Notes: generated from the letters alone by a model not told the origin. Positions 45,618-56,919 are shown, numbered from the stretch's first letter. The stretch is 64,000 nt of DNA from Labrys wisconsinensis (GCF_030814995.1 NZ_JAUSVX010000012.1:186001-250000), one strand, 5' to 3'. Numbers and translations: made by a program.

Positions 45618-45719
45618 GGCTGGGCCCATCGAAGGCGATGTCGCGGCGGCTTTGCCTTTGCGCCGTTTGCGGTGCGATGGCAATGATCGGCGTCGCTCCG
45701 GTGGTCGCATCCAGGTCGC

Positions 45720-47786
45720 ATGTCCGTCAGCCCAGCCGTCTCGATGCCGCGCCTCGCCCTGCCGCCGCGGGCGGACTGGATCTTCGCCCTGCGCACCGCC
45801 GTGACCGGGCTCGCCGCGCTGTTCATCGCCTCGGCGTTGGGGTTGGAGCAGCCGCAATGGGCGATGATGACGGTGTTCATCGTCTCCCAGCCGGTGGCCG
45901 GCATGGTGCTGGCCAAGGGCTTCTTCCGTCTGGTGGGCACGCTGGTCGGTGCGCTGGCCGCCATCGGCATCGCCGCCGCGGCCGGTGATTCGCCCATCCT
46001 GTTCGTGGTGATGCTGGCGCTGTGGATCGGCCTGTGCACCTTCGTCTCCTCGATGCTGCGCAACCCGGAATCCTACGGCGCGGCGCTGGCCGGCTATACC
46101 GCGGCGATCATCGGCCTGCCCGCCTTCGGCCACCCGCACCTCTTCGTCGAGCTGGCGGTGGCGCGCTGCGCCGAGATCATGCTGGGCATCGTGCTGGCAG
46201 GCCTGGCCGGCCGCTTCGTGCTGCCGCAGCTCGCCCGCGACGCGCTGGTCGAGCGGCTCGCCGCCTGCATCGTCGACCTCGCCCGCTATGCCGCCGCCGC
46301 GATCCACCAGGCCGGCCGGGCCGAGCTCGACGCCATGTATGCCGCGCTGATCGCCGACACCCAGGCGCTCGCCGCCATGCGCGCCTATGCGCGGCTGGAG
46401 GCGCCAGGCCTGGTGACCCATGGGCGGCAGATGCGCCACACCATCGGCTATCTCCTGGCGGCGATGTCGGCGGCGCGGACGCTGCAGGCCCGCGCCGCGC
46501 ATCCCAGCAGCGCCATCCAGCCGTTCCGCCGCAGCCTCGACGCCATCCTCACCGACCTGGCGGAGAGGCCGGAGGCGCTGCTCGAGATCCGGCCGAGCCT
46601 CCGGCGCATCGACGAGCTCACGGCGCGGGCGCAGCAGAGCCTGGACGCACCGGCCGTCGAGGACGAGGACTATGTCGGCGTCACCGCCCGCCTCACCATC
46701 CTCACCGAGCTGCTCGGCGCGCTCAAGGCGACGCTGCGCGGCCTCTCGGCGCTGCGCCTGCGCTCGCCCGACCGGGTGGCGCCGCAGGCCCTGCCGGCCC
46801 TCACCATCCATCGCGACCACCGGGCGGCGCTGACCAACGCCGTGCGGGCGGCTGTCGCGAGCCTGTGCGTCACCGCCTTCTGGATGGCGACGCGCTGGGC
46901 CGATGCGGCCGGGGTCGCGGTCATCGTCGCCGTGGTGTCGAGCCTGTTCGCCTCGATGCCGGATCCCATGCAGTCGGCCTGGAGCTTCTTCCGCGGCACC
47001 TTCATCGCCGCGCCCTTCGCCTTCCTGGTCGGCCAGCTCCTGCTGCCGGCCTTGCCCGGCTTCGGCTGGTTCGTGCTGCTCGTGGCGCCGGTGCTGGTCG
47101 GGGCCGGGCTCGCCATGGCCAATCCGCGCCTCACCAGCATCGCCACCGCCTTCGCCATCAACTTCGTGCTGTTCCTCAACCCGCACGCGGCCATGGCCTA
47201 TGCGCCGCAGGCCTTTCTCGGCAGCACGGCCGCCATCCTCATCGGCATCCTGCTCAGCATGGGGGTCTTCGCCGTGGTGCTGCCGCAACGCCCGCGCGAG
47301 ACCATGCTGCGGCTGGTCGAGGCGATGCACGGCGACCTCATGCGCCTCAGCCTGCACGAGCGTATCCCGAAGCCCTCGGCCTTCGAGAGCCTCGCCTATG
47401 ACCGGGTCAACCAGCTGATGCCGCTGGTGCAGCAGCGCGGCGAAGCGGGCAAGGTGCTCCTCGACGGCGCCATCGCCTCGGTCATGCTCGGCCTGGAGAT
47501 CCTGCGGCTGCGGCGCGCCGAACGCGCCGGCGCGCTGCCCGCCGCGGCGGGCCAGGTCCTGGCCGACGGCCTCACCGGCGTGGCGCGCCTGATCCAGGCG
47601 CGCCCGCGCGACACGCGCCCGGCGCTGGCGCTGGTCGCCGCGCTGCGGGAGGCCGCCGGCCGTATCGGGGTGCCCACCGCGGCTCCGGCCGTGCTCCAGG
47701 TCGCCGCTTCCCTGCGCCTGATCGCCGCGGTGATCGAAGACCACCCCCGCTTCTTCACCCGGGAGGCGGTGGCAAGCCCGGCGTGA
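45720..47786 (+). CDS. FUSC-family transporter (aromatic acid exporter type)
   Basis: A 688-residue inner-membrane protein with two sets of about six helices, each followed by a long cytosolic helical stretch: first set about 25-170, second about 380-520. WAMMTVFIVSQPVAGMVLAKGFFRLVGTLVGALAA is the FUSC hallmark and pairs with the AaeB/YccS-like family, which exports aromatic carboxylic acids. No membrane-fusion partner gene is adjacent. The last 32 bp overlap the 3' end of the convergent AraC regulator. The ATG is at 45720. Confidence 0.9.
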   Translation: MSVSPAVSMPRLALPPRADWIFALRTAVTGLAALFIASALGLEQPQWAMMTVFIVSQPVAGMVLAKGFFRLVGTLVGALAAIGIAAAAGDSPILFVVMLALWIGLCTFVSSMLRNPESYGAALAGYTAAIIGLPAFGHPHLFVELAVARCAEIMLGIVLAGLAGRFVLPQLARDALVERLAACIVDLARYAAAAIHQAGRAELDAMYAALIADTQALAAMRAYARLEAPGLVTHGRQMRHTIGYLLAAMSAARTLQARAAHPSSAIQPFRRSLDAILTDLAERPEALLEIRPSLRRIDELTARAQQSLDAPAVEDEDYVGVTARLTILTELLGALKATLRGLSALRLRSPDRVAPQALPALTIHRDHRAALTNAVRAAVASLCVTAFWMATRWADAAGVAVIVAVVSSLFASMPDPMQSAWSFFRGTFIAAPFAFLVGQLLLPALPGFGWFVLLVAPVLVGAGLAMANPRLTSIATAFAINFVLFLNPHAAMAYAPQAFLGSTAAILIGILLSMGVFAVVLPQRPRETMLRLVEAMHGDLMRLSLHERIPKPSAFESLAYDRVNQLMPLVQQRGEAGKVLLDGAIASVMLGLEILRLRRAERAGALPAAAGQVLADGLTGVARLIQARPRDTRPALALVAALREAAGRIGVPTAAPAVLQVAASLRLIAAVIEDHPRFFTREAVASPA

Positions 47787-48450
47787 GCGCCCGGCGCGGG
47801 GGCCCGAGCGCCGCCAGGACGCGGGCCCGCCGGCGCCAGGCCAGCACCGACAGCCCGGTCTCGGCCCGGAAATGTCGGGTCAGGCTGCGCCGGCTCATGC
47901 CGGCGGCCTCGGCCAGCGCATCGAGCCCGCGGCGCATCTGCGGCGCCGCCATCAGGGCGTGGCAGAGCCGGACGAGCCGACGGTCGGACGGCATGGGCAA
48001 GGCGAGGGCCGCATCCGCCGCACGGCCGATCTCGTCGACGATCAGGGCGGCGAGGTGGCCGCCCCGCCCGGCCTCGTCGTAGAGCGGCGGCTCGCCGGCC
48101 AGCGCCGCGATCGCCGCACGCAGCAGCGGCGAGACGGCCAGCACCTTGCAGCCATGGGGCAGGCCGAGGGCCGCAGGCGGGGCGACGTAGGCGCTCGTCA
48201 TCCAGACCGGACCGCGCATGGCGACATCATGCGCCACGCCGGGCGGGATCCACAGGGCGTGGTCCGCCGGCACGTACCAGGCGCCCACTGCTGTCGTGGC
48301 GACCATCAGCCCGCGCGCGGCGGCCAGGAGCTGCCCGCGCTCGTGGCTGTGCCAGCCGGTGGTCTCGCCGTCGCCATGGGGCTGGGCGTACAGGCTGACG
48401 AGGCGGGGACTGGTCTCGAACGCGTCCGGCAAGGTTTGGCCCGTTTTCAT
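47755..48450 (-). CDS. AraC-family transcriptional regulator
   Basis: A 231-residue regulator. The N-terminal cupin part has TGWHSHERGQLLAAARG and AWYVPADHALWIPPGVAHDV; the C-terminal helix-turn-helix domain (about 155-225) has LDALAEAAGMSRRSLTRHFRAETGLSVLAWRRRARV. This layout (cupin first, short HTH) is typical of regulators of divergent MFS exporters, and an MFS gene diverges 64 bp away, so it probably controls that gene and itself. Only one clear HTH pair is visible; the C-terminus is proline-rich and perhaps shortened. Confidence 0.88.
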   Translation of the reverse strand: MKTGQTLPDAFETSPRLVSLYAQPHGDGETTGWHSHERGQLLAAARGLMVATTAVGAWYVPADHALWIPPGVAHDVAMRGPVWMTSAYVAPPAALGLPHGCKVLAVSPLLRAAIAALAGEPPLYDEAGRGGHLAALIVDEIGRAADAALALPMPSDRRLVRLCHALMAAPQMRRGLDALAEAAGMSRRSLTRHFRAETGLSVLAWRRRARVLAALGPPRRALTPGLPPPPG

Positions 48451-48482
48451 GAAGGATTGGCCCCAAGCCCGAATCGGGCCAA
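48436..48482. promoter_or_regulatory. Inverted repeats between araC-type regulator and MFS gene
   Basis: TTGGCCCG (48436-48443) and CGGGCCAA (48475-48482) are exact inverted copies, with a third related half TTGGCCCC at 48457-48464. The left copy overlaps the start of the AraC gene. The arrangement suits a regulator binding the shared control region, but no binding data can be inferred from sequence alone. Confidence 0.4.
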
Positions 48483-48514
48483 GGCACGATAGGGCATCGC
48501 CAGCGGAATGCGCC

Positions 48515-49687
48515 ATGTCCTCCCCTGCCCGCACCATCGCCTTCGTCAACGCCGCCCATGCGCTCGTGCACTACCTCATGCTGATCTATCCCACCGCGGT
48601 GCTGGCGGTCGCCGCGGAGACCGGCCTCGCCTACGACCGGCTGATCCCGCTCGCGACCGGCGGCCTGATCGCCTATGGCGTGCTGTCGCTCCCGGTCGGC
48701 TGGGTGGCGGACCGGCTGGGGCCCCGGCGGCTGCTCGCCGCCTTCTTCATCGGGTCGGGCCTGGCCTCGGCCGCCGTCGCCACGGCGCAGGGCCCGGCCG
48801 GCCTGGCGGCGGCCCTGCTGGCGCTCGGCGCGGCCTGCGCGATCTACCACCCCGTCGGCCTGTCGATGCTGGCGGCGACGTCGCGCCGGCTCGGCCGCGA
48901 CCTCGGCCTCAACGGCGTCTGCGGCAACCTGGGCGCGTCGGGCGCTGCCGCGCTCACGGCGCTCGCCGCGGCCACGCTCGGCTGGCGCGCCGCCTTCCTG
49001 CTGCCTGGTCTCGCCGCGATCGCCTGCGGCCTCGTCTATCTCGCCACGACGTCCGATGCGCCCGCCGGCCGGGCCGACGGCGCGGCGCCGGCCGAGGCCG
49101 AGCCGGTGGCGCGTCCCGGCCTCGCCCTCGCTGCTGCCGTGCTGGCCATCCTGGCGGGCGGCATCACCTACAGCCTGGTCACGATCGCCCTGCCCAAGAT
49201 CATCGACGAGCGTGCCGGCGCCGACCTGACGCTGGCATGGACCGGCACCCTGGCCACGGCCGTGCTGGTCTGCGGCGCGGCGATGCAGCTCGTCGTCGGG
49301 ACGCTGATCGACCGGGTGGCGCTGCCCACGCTGCTGGTGCTGCTCGCGGCGTCGCAGATGACCGGCCTGCTGATCGCCGCGCTGTTCACCGGGCCGCTCC
49401 TGCTGCTCGGCCTGGCGCTGACCATGGCCGCGATCTACGGCGAGGTGGTGGTGGACGATGCCCTGGTCGCCCGCTTCGTGCCGGCGGCGCTGCGGAGCAA
49501 GGCCTATGGCGTCAGCTATTTCCTCGGCTTCACCACGGCCGGCGTCGCCGCGCCGCTGATCGGCCTCACGCATGCCGGCGGCGGCTTCGGCCCGCTGCTG
49601 GCCCTGACGGCCGCCTGCGGCACGGCGCTGTTCCTCGCCGCCATCGGCTTCCGCCTGGCGGTCGGCCGCCGCGACGTCGCGGCATGA
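48515..49687 (+). CDS. MFS transporter
   Basis: A 390-residue major facilitator with about twelve helices. The loop 2-3 motif appears as GWVADRLGPRRLLAAFF, and the fifth-helix region as AIYHPVGLSMLAATSRRLGRDLGLNGVCGNLGASG, similar to fosmidomycin-resistance (Fsr)-like and related efflux carriers. The divergent AraC gene probably regulates it. The substrate is unknown. The ATG at 48515 is chosen; an ATG at 48508 is in another frame. Confidence 0.88.
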   Translation: MSSPARTIAFVNAAHALVHYLMLIYPTAVLAVAAETGLAYDRLIPLATGGLIAYGVLSLPVGWVADRLGPRRLLAAFFIGSGLASAAVATAQGPAGLAAALLALGAACAIYHPVGLSMLAATSRRLGRDLGLNGVCGNLGASGAAALTALAAATLGWRAAFLLPGLAAIACGLVYLATTSDAPAGRADGAAPAEAEPVARPGLALAAAVLAILAGGITYSLVTIALPKIIDERAGADLTLAWTGTLATAVLVCGAAMQLVVGTLIDRVALPTLLVLLAASQMTGLLIAALFTGPLLLLGLALTMAAIYGEVVVDDALVARFVPAALRSKAYGVSYFLGFTTAGVAAPLIGLTHAGGGFGPLLALTAACGTALFLAAIGFRLAVGRRDVAA

Positions 49688-49728
49688 CGGTCCTTGCCGG
49701 CACCCCGTGACGGTCCTTGCCGGCACCC
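49685..49728 (+). repeat. 23-bp tandem duplication at the MFS stop codon
   Basis: TGACGGTCCTTGCCGGCACC occurs at 49685 and again at 49708, with the second copy ending at 49728. The first three bases are the MFS stop codon. It looks like a simple recent duplication in the gap before hslV. Confidence 0.85.
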
Positions 49729-49782
49729 TTTGCGTTCGCCGCTTCGTTCCATAGATAAGGCGGACCCAAACCGAGAGTGCCG

Positions 49783-50361
49783 ATGACCTTCCCTCCCGAG
49801 AGCATGACCGACACCGGGCCGCGTTCGCCCTTCCACGCCACCACCATCCTGATGGTCCGCAAGGGCGGGCGCGTGGTGATCGGCGGCGACGGCCAGGTCA
49901 GCCTCGGCCAGACGGTGATCAAGGGCAATGCCCGCAAAGTGCGCCGGCTCGGCAAGGGCGACGTCATCTCCGGCTTCGCCGGCGCCACGGCCGACGCCTT
50001 CACCCTGTTCGAGCGCCTGGAAGCCAAGCTGGAGCAATATCCCAGCCAGCTCACCCGCGCCTGCGTCGAGCTCGCCAAGGACTGGCGGACCGACCGGTAC
50101 CTGCGCCGCCTGGAGGCGATGATGCTGGTGGCGGACAAGTCCGTCAGCCTGGCGCTGACCGGCACCGGCGACGTGCTGGAGCCGGAGGGCGGCGTGATGG
50201 CGATCGGCTCGGGCGGCAACTATGCCCTCGCCGCCGCCCGGGCGCTGATCGACACCGATCTCGACGCCGAGGCGATCGTGCGCAAGGCCATGGGCATCGC
50301 CGCCGACATCTGCGTCTACACCAACCACAACCTGGTGCTGGAGAGCCTGGAGGCGGCCTGA
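49783..50361 (+). CDS. hslV: ATP-dependent protease subunit HslV
   Basis: A 192-residue peptidase of the HslUV complex. The catalytic N-terminal threonine is exposed after removal of a propeptide: [57 protein letters not shown] and [13 protein letters not shown] follow. The propeptide (about 15-20 residues) is longer than in E. coli, as is usual in alphaproteobacteria. The ATG at 49783 or 49804 could be used. hslU lies 101 bp downstream. Confidence 0.95.
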   Translation: MTFPPESMTDTGPRSPFHATTILMVRKGGRVVIGGDGQVSLGQTVIKGNARKVRRLGKGDVISGFAGATADAFTLFERLEAKLEQYPSQLTRACVELAKDWRTDRYLRRLEAMMLVADKSVSLALTGTGDVLEPEGGVMAIGSGGNYALAAARALIDTDLDAEAIVRKAMGIAADICVYTNHNLVLESLEAA

Positions 50362-50462
50362 CGCCGCCGTCCGGCCGGCGGCCCGGCGCCTCGCGGAGGG
50401 CCGCTGGTGCATTTTGGCCGCCCTGCCCCTATCTTGCTGTTCTGTCCCACGTCCGAGTGCCC

Positions 50463-51764
50463 ATGACCACGTTCTCGCCCCGTGAAATCGTCTCAGAGCT
50501 CGATCGCCACATCGTCGGCCAGCACGACGCCAAGCGCGCCGTCGCCATCGCGCTGCGCAACCGCTGGCGGCGGCTGCAGCTCGACGAGAGCCTGCGCGAG
50601 GAGGTGATGCCCAAGAACATCCTGATGATCGGGCCGACCGGCGTCGGCAAGACCGAGATCTCCCGGCGCCTGGCCAAGCTCGCCAACGCACCGTTCCTCA
50701 AGGTGGAGGCGACCAAGTTCACCGAGGTCGGCTATGTCGGCCGCGACGTCGAGCAGATCGTGCGCGACCTCCTCGACATCGGCATTGCCCTGACCAAGGC
50801 GGAGAAGCGCAAGGAGGTGCAGGCCAAGGCTCATCTCGCCGCGGAGGAGCGGGTGCTCGACGCGCTGGTCGGCGCCACCGCCAGCCCGGCGACGCGCGAG
50901 TCCTTCCGCCGCAAGCTGCGCGCCAACGAGCTCGACGACAAGGAGATCGAGATCGAGGTCAAGGACACCTCGACCCCCACCCTCGACATTCCCGGCCTGC
51001 CCCAGGGCCAGATGGGGGTGATCTCGCTCGGCGACATGTTCGGCAAGGCCTTCGGCGGCCGCACCAAGAAGCGGCGCACCACCGTGCGCGAGAGCTACGA
51101 GCAGCTGATCCAGGACGAGGCCGACAGCCTGCTCGACCAGGACAGCATCGTGCAGGAGGCGATCCGGCAGGTGGAGAACAACGGCATCGTCTTCCTCGAC
51201 GAGATCGACAAGATCTGCGCCCGCGAGGGACGCGGCAGCGGCGACGTCAGCCGCGAGGGCGTGCAGCGCGACCTGCTGCCGCTGATCGAGGGCACCACGG
51301 TCTCCACCAAGCACGGCGCGGTCAAGACCGACCATATCCTGTTCGTCGCCTCCGGCGCCTTCCACGTCGCCAAGCCGTCGGACCTCCTGCCCGAGCTGCA
51401 GGGCCGCCTGCCGATCCGGGTGGAGCTGCAGGCGCTGACGCGCGACGACTTCCGCCGCATCCTGGTGGAGACCGAGGCGAGCCTGATCAAGCAATACGTG
51501 GCGCTGATGCAGACCGAGGGCCTCACCCTGGTGTTCACGGACGACGCCGTCGACGCCATCGCCTCGATCGCGGTGGAGGTCAACGCGACGGTGGAGAACA
51601 TCGGCGCGCGCCGGCTGCAGACCGTGATGGAGCGGGTGCTGGACGAGATCTCCTTCACCGCACCCGACCGCGGCGGCGAGACCATCACCATCGACGCGGC
51701 CTATGTGCAGAAGACCGTCGGCGACCTCGCCAAGAACACGGATCTCAGCCGGTTCATCCTGTAG
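50463..51764 (+). CDS. hslU: ATP-dependent protease ATPase subunit HslU
   Basis: A 433-residue AAA+ unfoldase that feeds substrates to HslV. It starts [20 protein letters not shown], has Walker [17 protein letters not shown], the pore loop GYVGRDVE, Walker [10 protein letters not shown], and ends LSRFIL, the C-terminal tail that docks into HslV. The I-domain spans about 110-230. The ATG at 50463 fits the family; a GTG two codons earlier is less likely. Confidence 0.97.
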   Translation: MTTFSPREIVSELDRHIVGQHDAKRAVAIALRNRWRRLQLDESLREEVMPKNILMIGPTGVGKTEISRRLAKLANAPFLKVEATKFTEVGYVGRDVEQIVRDLLDIGIALTKAEKRKEVQAKAHLAAEERVLDALVGATASPATRESFRRKLRANELDDKEIEIEVKDTSTPTLDIPGLPQGQMGVISLGDMFGKAFGGRTKKRRTTVRESYEQLIQDEADSLLDQDSIVQEAIRQVENNGIVFLDEIDKICAREGRGSGDVSREGVQRDLLPLIEGTTVSTKHGAVKTDHILFVASGAFHVAKPSDLLPELQGRLPIRVELQALTRDDFRRILVETEASLIKQYVALMQTEGLTLVFTDDAVDAIASIAVEVNATVENIGARRLQTVMERVLDEISFTAPDRGGETITIDAAYVQKTVGDLAKNTDLSRFIL

Positions 51765-51855
51765 GGCGGCCCGCGACGCGTCGTGCAAATTGGCGGCGTG
51801 CGGTCAAGACAATCCTAACCCGGCGTCACCATAATGCGGCGCGGGGGAAGAGATC

Positions 51856-52440
51856 ATGACCGCACAGCCCATCGTCAGCGCACGCCTCAGCGAAACGCCG
51901 CTCGGCCCGGCGCCGATCCGGCCCGAATGGATCCTGGACGGAGCGCCGCAGGCCCGCGTGGCCGAGATCGCGTGTTCGGCGGACGGGGCCTCGCTGACGG
52001 CGATGTGGGATTGCACCGCCGGCACCTTCGACTGGTATTTCGGCGGCGACGAGACGGTGCACATCCTCGAAGGCGAGGTGCAGGTCGAGGGCGGCGGAAT
52101 CTCGCGGGTGCTGCGCCCGGGCGACGTCGCCCTGTTCCGCGCCGGCACCTGGGCCCGCTGGCACGTGCCGCATTACGTGCGCAAGCTCGCCTTCTGCCAC
52201 GACGCCCTGCCGCGCCCGGTCGGCCTGTGGCTGCGGGCGGCGCGCAAGGCGGGACGCATCCGTCGCCGCCTGACGGGCGCGGTCGCGGCGCCCGGCGGCC
52301 TGGCGGCACAAGGCCTCGGCACGAGGAGCCCCGGCGCGCGGACGGCGCGGAGCCGCCGGCCGGCGGCGCTGCCGCTCTCGAGCCGCCTGCTTTTTCTCGG
52401 GCTGCGCACCGCCGGCTTCAGCCTCGGGTTTGTCCTCTAG
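51856..52440 (+). CDS. Cupin-domain protein (EutQ-like/DUF861)
   Basis: A 194-residue protein. The cupin core is WDCTAGTFDWYFGGDETVHILEGEV, then VLRPGDVALFRAGTWARWHVPHYVRKLAF, the metal-site region of DUF861 cupins. The C-terminal ~65 residues are arginine/alanine-rich and end in a short hydrophobic stretch (LLFLGLRTAGFSLGFVL), unusual for this family and perhaps membrane-associating. It is downstream of hslU by 91 bp. Function is unknown; small-molecule binding is likely. Confidence 0.82.
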   Translation: MTAQPIVSARLSETPLGPAPIRPEWILDGAPQARVAEIACSADGASLTAMWDCTAGTFDWYFGGDETVHILEGEVQVEGGGISRVLRPGDVALFRAGTWARWHVPHYVRKLAFCHDALPRPVGLWLRAARKAGRIRRRLTGAVAAPGGLAAQGLGTRSPGARTARSRRPAALPLSSRLLFLGLRTAGFSLGFVL

Positions 52441-52577
52441 CTCGCGGCGCTCGACACCTTCCCGGACCCGGGCGATCGGATCCCCGGGCCGCCGATCGGC
52501 AGCGTGTGGTGATGGTGTCCGGCCAGCGCCGCGAACGCGTGCGCCAGCCGCATCGCCCGGTCGAGCCCGGCGCCGGC

Positions 52578-52859
52578 TCAGCGCCGGCGCATGTTGCCAC
52601 CACCACGCTGCGGCGGGCGCGGGCCGGCGGCGGCGCGCTCGTCCTTGTGGCGGAAGATGATCCGGCCCTTGTCGAGGTCGTAGGGGCTCATCTCGACGGT
52701 GACGCGGTCACCCTCGATGGTCTTGATGCGGTTCTTCTTCATCTTGCCGGCGGTGTAGGCGATCATCTCGTGACCGTTGTCGAGCTTCACCCGGAAACGG
52801 GCGTCCGGCAGGACTTCGGAAACCGAGCCTTCGAATTCCATCAGTTCTTCTTTGGCCAT
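52578..52859 (-). CDS. infA: Translation initiation factor IF-1 with basic tail
   Basis: A 93-residue OB-fold factor: [45 protein letters not shown] and [14 protein letters not shown], all typical of IF-1. It is 21 residues longer than the standard 72 because of an Arg/Gly tail ([13 protein letters not shown]). The tail and the neighbouring DEAD-box helicase on the same strand suggest a specialised, perhaps cold-related paralogue rather than the only IF-1 of the cell. It starts 40 bp after the helicase stop. Confidence 0.93.
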   Translation of the reverse strand: MAKEELMEFEGSVSEVLPDARFRVKLDNGHEMIAYTAGKMKKNRIKTIEGDRVTVEMSPYDLDKGRIIFRHKDERAAAGPRPPQRGGGNMRRR

Positions 52860-52899
52860 GGGCTCTCTCTAACCTTGGGTCTTCATCGAAGCATGCCGA

Positions 52900-54144
<1,245 letters not shown>

Positions 54145-54174
54145 CATAGGTCCTTCATGCCTGCCCACGTCAAA

Positions 54175-54194
54175 ACGACGGCATGGGCCGTCGT
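54175..54194 (-). other. Terminator-like hairpin in helicase leader
   Basis: The 566-bp stretch 54145-54710 has no gene; it holds the leaders of the divergent helicase and serine-cycle genes. On the minus strand ACGACGGC/GCCGTCGT (54194-54187 and 54182-54175) form a perfect 8-bp stem with a CCAT loop, and the run TTTT begins at its last base. About 30 bases remain to the helicase start. A second, weaker hairpin lies at about 54209-54229. This may be an attenuator or temperature-sensitive element; evidence is structural only. Confidence 0.5.
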
Positions 54195-54529
54195 CCGGTC
54201 CCGCGATTGCCGACCTCTTCGGTCCGGCAGTGTCGCGGCCCTCGCGCGGATGGGCTCGGCGGATTGTTTCGGGGATGGCCTGAGGTGAGGCGCTGCTTCG
54301 AAAAACGAAAATCCAGCGCGCCGCGCGATCCCCAGGCGATCAATGCAGCCGGTTGCTGATGCATTCTGGGAATAAAGTCAAGAAAAAAGAACGGCATTCG
54401 ACACGAGCGGCGCCCCGACCGACGGGCCGGCCCCGGCCTGCCGCATCGACCGCCGGGCCATGTCGCCGGTTTTATCGATCGGTCAAGATGCATATGCGGC
54501 GTAAGAAAAACTGAATCCGCAATTAAGAT

Positions 54530-54557
54530 TTGTTAAAACGTAAGTCGATTCTAATAA
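54530..54557 (+). promoter_or_regulatory. Candidate promoter of the serine-cycle operon
   Basis: TTGTTA (54530-54535), 16 bp, then TAATAA (54552-54557), in an AT-rich patch. The expected start near 54564 leaves a leader of about 147 nt before the aminotransferase. The spacing is one base short of optimal. A regulator site was not identified. Confidence 0.4.
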
Positions 54558-54710
54558 GATCCGGCGACAGAGAAGCATGATAACTTTCAAAATACTGCCG
54601 CACCTGCGCCAATATTGCACAGGCGCGGCGCCTTGCGGTGCTTCTGCAACTCATTCACCTTTCGCGAGAACCAGCGGACACAGCCGGCAGAGATATCGAC
54701 GAGGAACGCC

Positions 54711-55898
54711 ATGCAGCATCACACCGGCCTCTTCATCCCGGGGCCGACCAACATTCCCGACCCGGTGCGCCGGGCGATGAACCTGCCGATGGAGGACATG
54801 CGCGCCCCCGATTTCCCGGAGCTGACGCTGCCGCTGTTCCGCGACCTCAAGCGTGTGTTCAAGACCGAGACCGGCCAGGCCTTCATCTATCCCGCCTCCG
54901 GCACCGGCGGCTGGGAAGCGGTGCTGACCAACACGCTCAATCCCGGCGACAAGGTGCTGATCGCCACCTTCGGCCAGTTCTCGCTGCTCTGGGCCGACAT
55001 GTGCCGGCGCCTCGGCTTCGACACGGTGGTGGTGGACCGGCCCTGGGGCGAGGGCGTGCCGGTGGAGGCGTTCGCGGACATCCTCGCCCGCGACGGGACG
55101 CATCGGATCCGGGCCGTGCTCGCCACCCACAACGAGACCGCGACCGGCGTCACCTCCGACATTGCCGGCCTGCGCCGGGCGCTCGACGCGGCCGGCCATC
55201 CCGCCCTGCTCTATGTCGACGGCGTCTCGTCGGTCGCCTCGATCGACCTGCGCATGGACGAATGGGGCCTCGACGCCGTCGTCTCCGGCTCGCAGAAGGG
55301 CTTCATGCTGCCGACGGGCCTCGCCATCGTCGCGGTCAGCCAGAAGGCGCTGGAGGCGCACCGGTCTTCGAAGTTCCCGCGCTGCTTCTTCTCCTTCGAA
55401 GACATGATGCGCACCAACAAGGACGGCTATTTTCCCTACACGCCGGCGACGACGCTGCTGCGCGGCCTCAGGGCCTCGCTCGACCTCCTGTTTGCGGAAG
55501 GCCTGGAGAACGTCTTCACCCGCCACCACCATCTCGCCGAGGGCGTGCGCCGGGCGGTGACGGCCTGGGGCCTGACGCTGTGCGCCCGCGAGCCGAAATG
55601 GCATTCGGACACGGTCAGCGCCATCGTCGTGCCGGAGGGCGTCGACAGCACCCAGGTGGCCCGCCAAGCCTATCACCGCTACGGCGTGTCCTTCGGCATC
55701 GGCCTCAACAAGGTGGCGGGCAGGGTGTTCCGCATCGGCCATCTCGGCGCGCTGAACGAGCCGATGCTGCTGGGCGCGCTCGGTGCCGCCGAGATGGCGC
55801 TGGCCGATTGTGGCGCCCGCATCGCGTTCGGCTCGGGCGTCGCGGCGGCGCAGAGCCATTACGCCAGCCGCAGCAACCTGACCGCCGCCGCGGCCTGA
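54711..55898 (+). CDS. Serine-glyoxylate aminotransferase
   Basis: A 395-residue PLP enzyme that converts serine and glyoxylate to hydroxypyruvate and glycine, the entry step of the serine cycle. It starts MQHHTGLFIPGPTNIPDPVRRAM. The PLP lysine is in SGSQKGFMLPTGL, and YVDGVSSVASIDLRMDEWG carries the cofactor aspartate. Its length matches the family. GAGGAACGCC directly before the ATG at 54711 is a good ribosome site. It leads a tight operon with malyl-CoA lyase and malate-CoA ligase. Confidence 0.94.
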   Translation: MQHHTGLFIPGPTNIPDPVRRAMNLPMEDMRAPDFPELTLPLFRDLKRVFKTETGQAFIYPASGTGGWEAVLTNTLNPGDKVLIATFGQFSLLWADMCRRLGFDTVVVDRPWGEGVPVEAFADILARDGTHRIRAVLATHNETATGVTSDIAGLRRALDAAGHPALLYVDGVSSVASIDLRMDEWGLDAVVSGSQKGFMLPTGLAIVAVSQKALEAHRSSKFPRCFFSFEDMMRTNKDGYFPYTPATTLLRGLRASLDLLFAEGLENVFTRHHHLAEGVRRAVTAWGLTLCAREPKWHSDTVSAIVVPEGVDSTQVARQAYHRYGVSFGIGLNKVAGRVFRIGHLGALNEPMLLGALGAAEMALADCGARIAFGSGVAAAQSHYASRSNLTAAAA

Positions 55899-55944
55899 CC
55901 ACGGCGATCGCGCGGCGCCGGCCCCACGGAGACCCCGACATCCC

Positions 55945-56895
55945 ATGAGCTTCACCCAGTACAAGCCGGTGGCGACGCGCCTGCAGCGCAGCGAGCTCGC
56001 CGTGCCCGGCTCCAACCCGTCGATGATCGACAAGGCGGCCGCCTCCGCCGCCGATTTCGTCTTCCTCGACCTGGAGGACGCGGTGGCGCCGAACGACAAG
56101 GAGCCGGCGCGCAGAAACGTCATCCAGGCGCTGAACGACATCGACTGGAAGGGCAAGGGCAAGACCGTATCGATCCGCATCAACGGCCTCGACACCCATT
56201 ACATGTATCGCGACGTCGTCGACATCGTCGAGCAGGCGGGATCCAGGCTCGATACGATCCTGGTGCCGAAAGTCGGCACCCCGCACGACCTCACCATGGT
56301 CGAGGCGCTGGTGACGCAGATCGAGGAAGCCAGACGGCTGCCCAACCGCATCGGCATCGAGGCGCTGATCGAGACCGCGCTCGGCATGGCCAATGTCGAG
56401 GAGATCGCCCGCCAGACCCATACCAGGCGGCTGGAGGCGCTGCATTTCGGCGTCGCCGACTTTGCCGCCTCGCGCCGCTCGCGCACGGTGGTGATCGGCG
56501 GCCTCAATCCCGACTATCCCGGCGACCAGTGGCATGCGGCGATCGACCGGATGGTGACGGCCTGCCGCGCCTTCGGGCTGCGCGCCATCGACGGCCCCTT
56601 CGGCGACTTCAACGACCCCGACGGCTATGTCGCCGCCGCCCGGCGGGCCGCCGTGCTCGGCTGCGAGGGCAAATGGGCGATCCATCCGAGCCAGATCGCC
56701 ATGGCCAACGACGTGTTCTCGCCGCCGCCGGCCGAGGTCGAGCGGGCCAAGCGCATCCTGGTCGCGCTCGAACAGGCCGCGGCCGAGGGCCGGGGCGCGG
56801 CCCAGCTCGACGGCCGGATGATCGACGCAGCCTCGGCCCGCATGGCGCAGAACGTCGTCACGGTCGCCGACGCCATCGCCGCCAAGGCGGCCTGA
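55945..56895 (+). CDS. mcl: Malyl-CoA lyase (HpcH/HpaI, citrate-lyase beta family)
   Basis: A 316-residue enzyme that splits malyl-CoA into acetyl-CoA and glyoxylate. VFLDLEDAVAPNDK carries the metal-binding acidic residues; IRINGLDTHYMYRD, ILVPKVGTPHDL and HPSQIAMANDVFSP follow. The sequence is close to the malyl-CoA lyases of serine-cycle methylotrophs and of Rhodobacter. It starts 46 bp after the aminotransferase. The product glyoxylate feeds the first gene of the operon. Confidence 0.94.
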   Translation: MSFTQYKPVATRLQRSELAVPGSNPSMIDKAAASAADFVFLDLEDAVAPNDKEPARRNVIQALNDIDWKGKGKTVSIRINGLDTHYMYRDVVDIVEQAGSRLDTILVPKVGTPHDLTMVEALVTQIEEARRLPNRIGIEALIETALGMANVEEIARQTHTRRLEALHFGVADFAASRRSRTVVIGGLNPDYPGDQWHAAIDRMVTACRAFGLRAIDGPFGDFNDPDGYVAAARRAAVLGCEGKWAIHPSQIAMANDVFSPPPAEVERAKRILVALEQAAAEGRGAAQLDGRMIDAASARMAQNVVTVADAIAAKAA

Positions 56896-56919
56896 GACGC
56901 AAAGTTGGGGGAAAGCCGG

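Noticed and set aside
52441-52577. Possible small gene between the cupin gene and infA
   Set aside because: The gap of 137 bp has no frame with coding character; it is only a convergent junction.
54195-54493. Short open frames in the helicase/serine-cycle intergenic region
   Set aside because: They have no ribosome site, no recognisable sequence and mixed base composition; treated as leader and control DNA.
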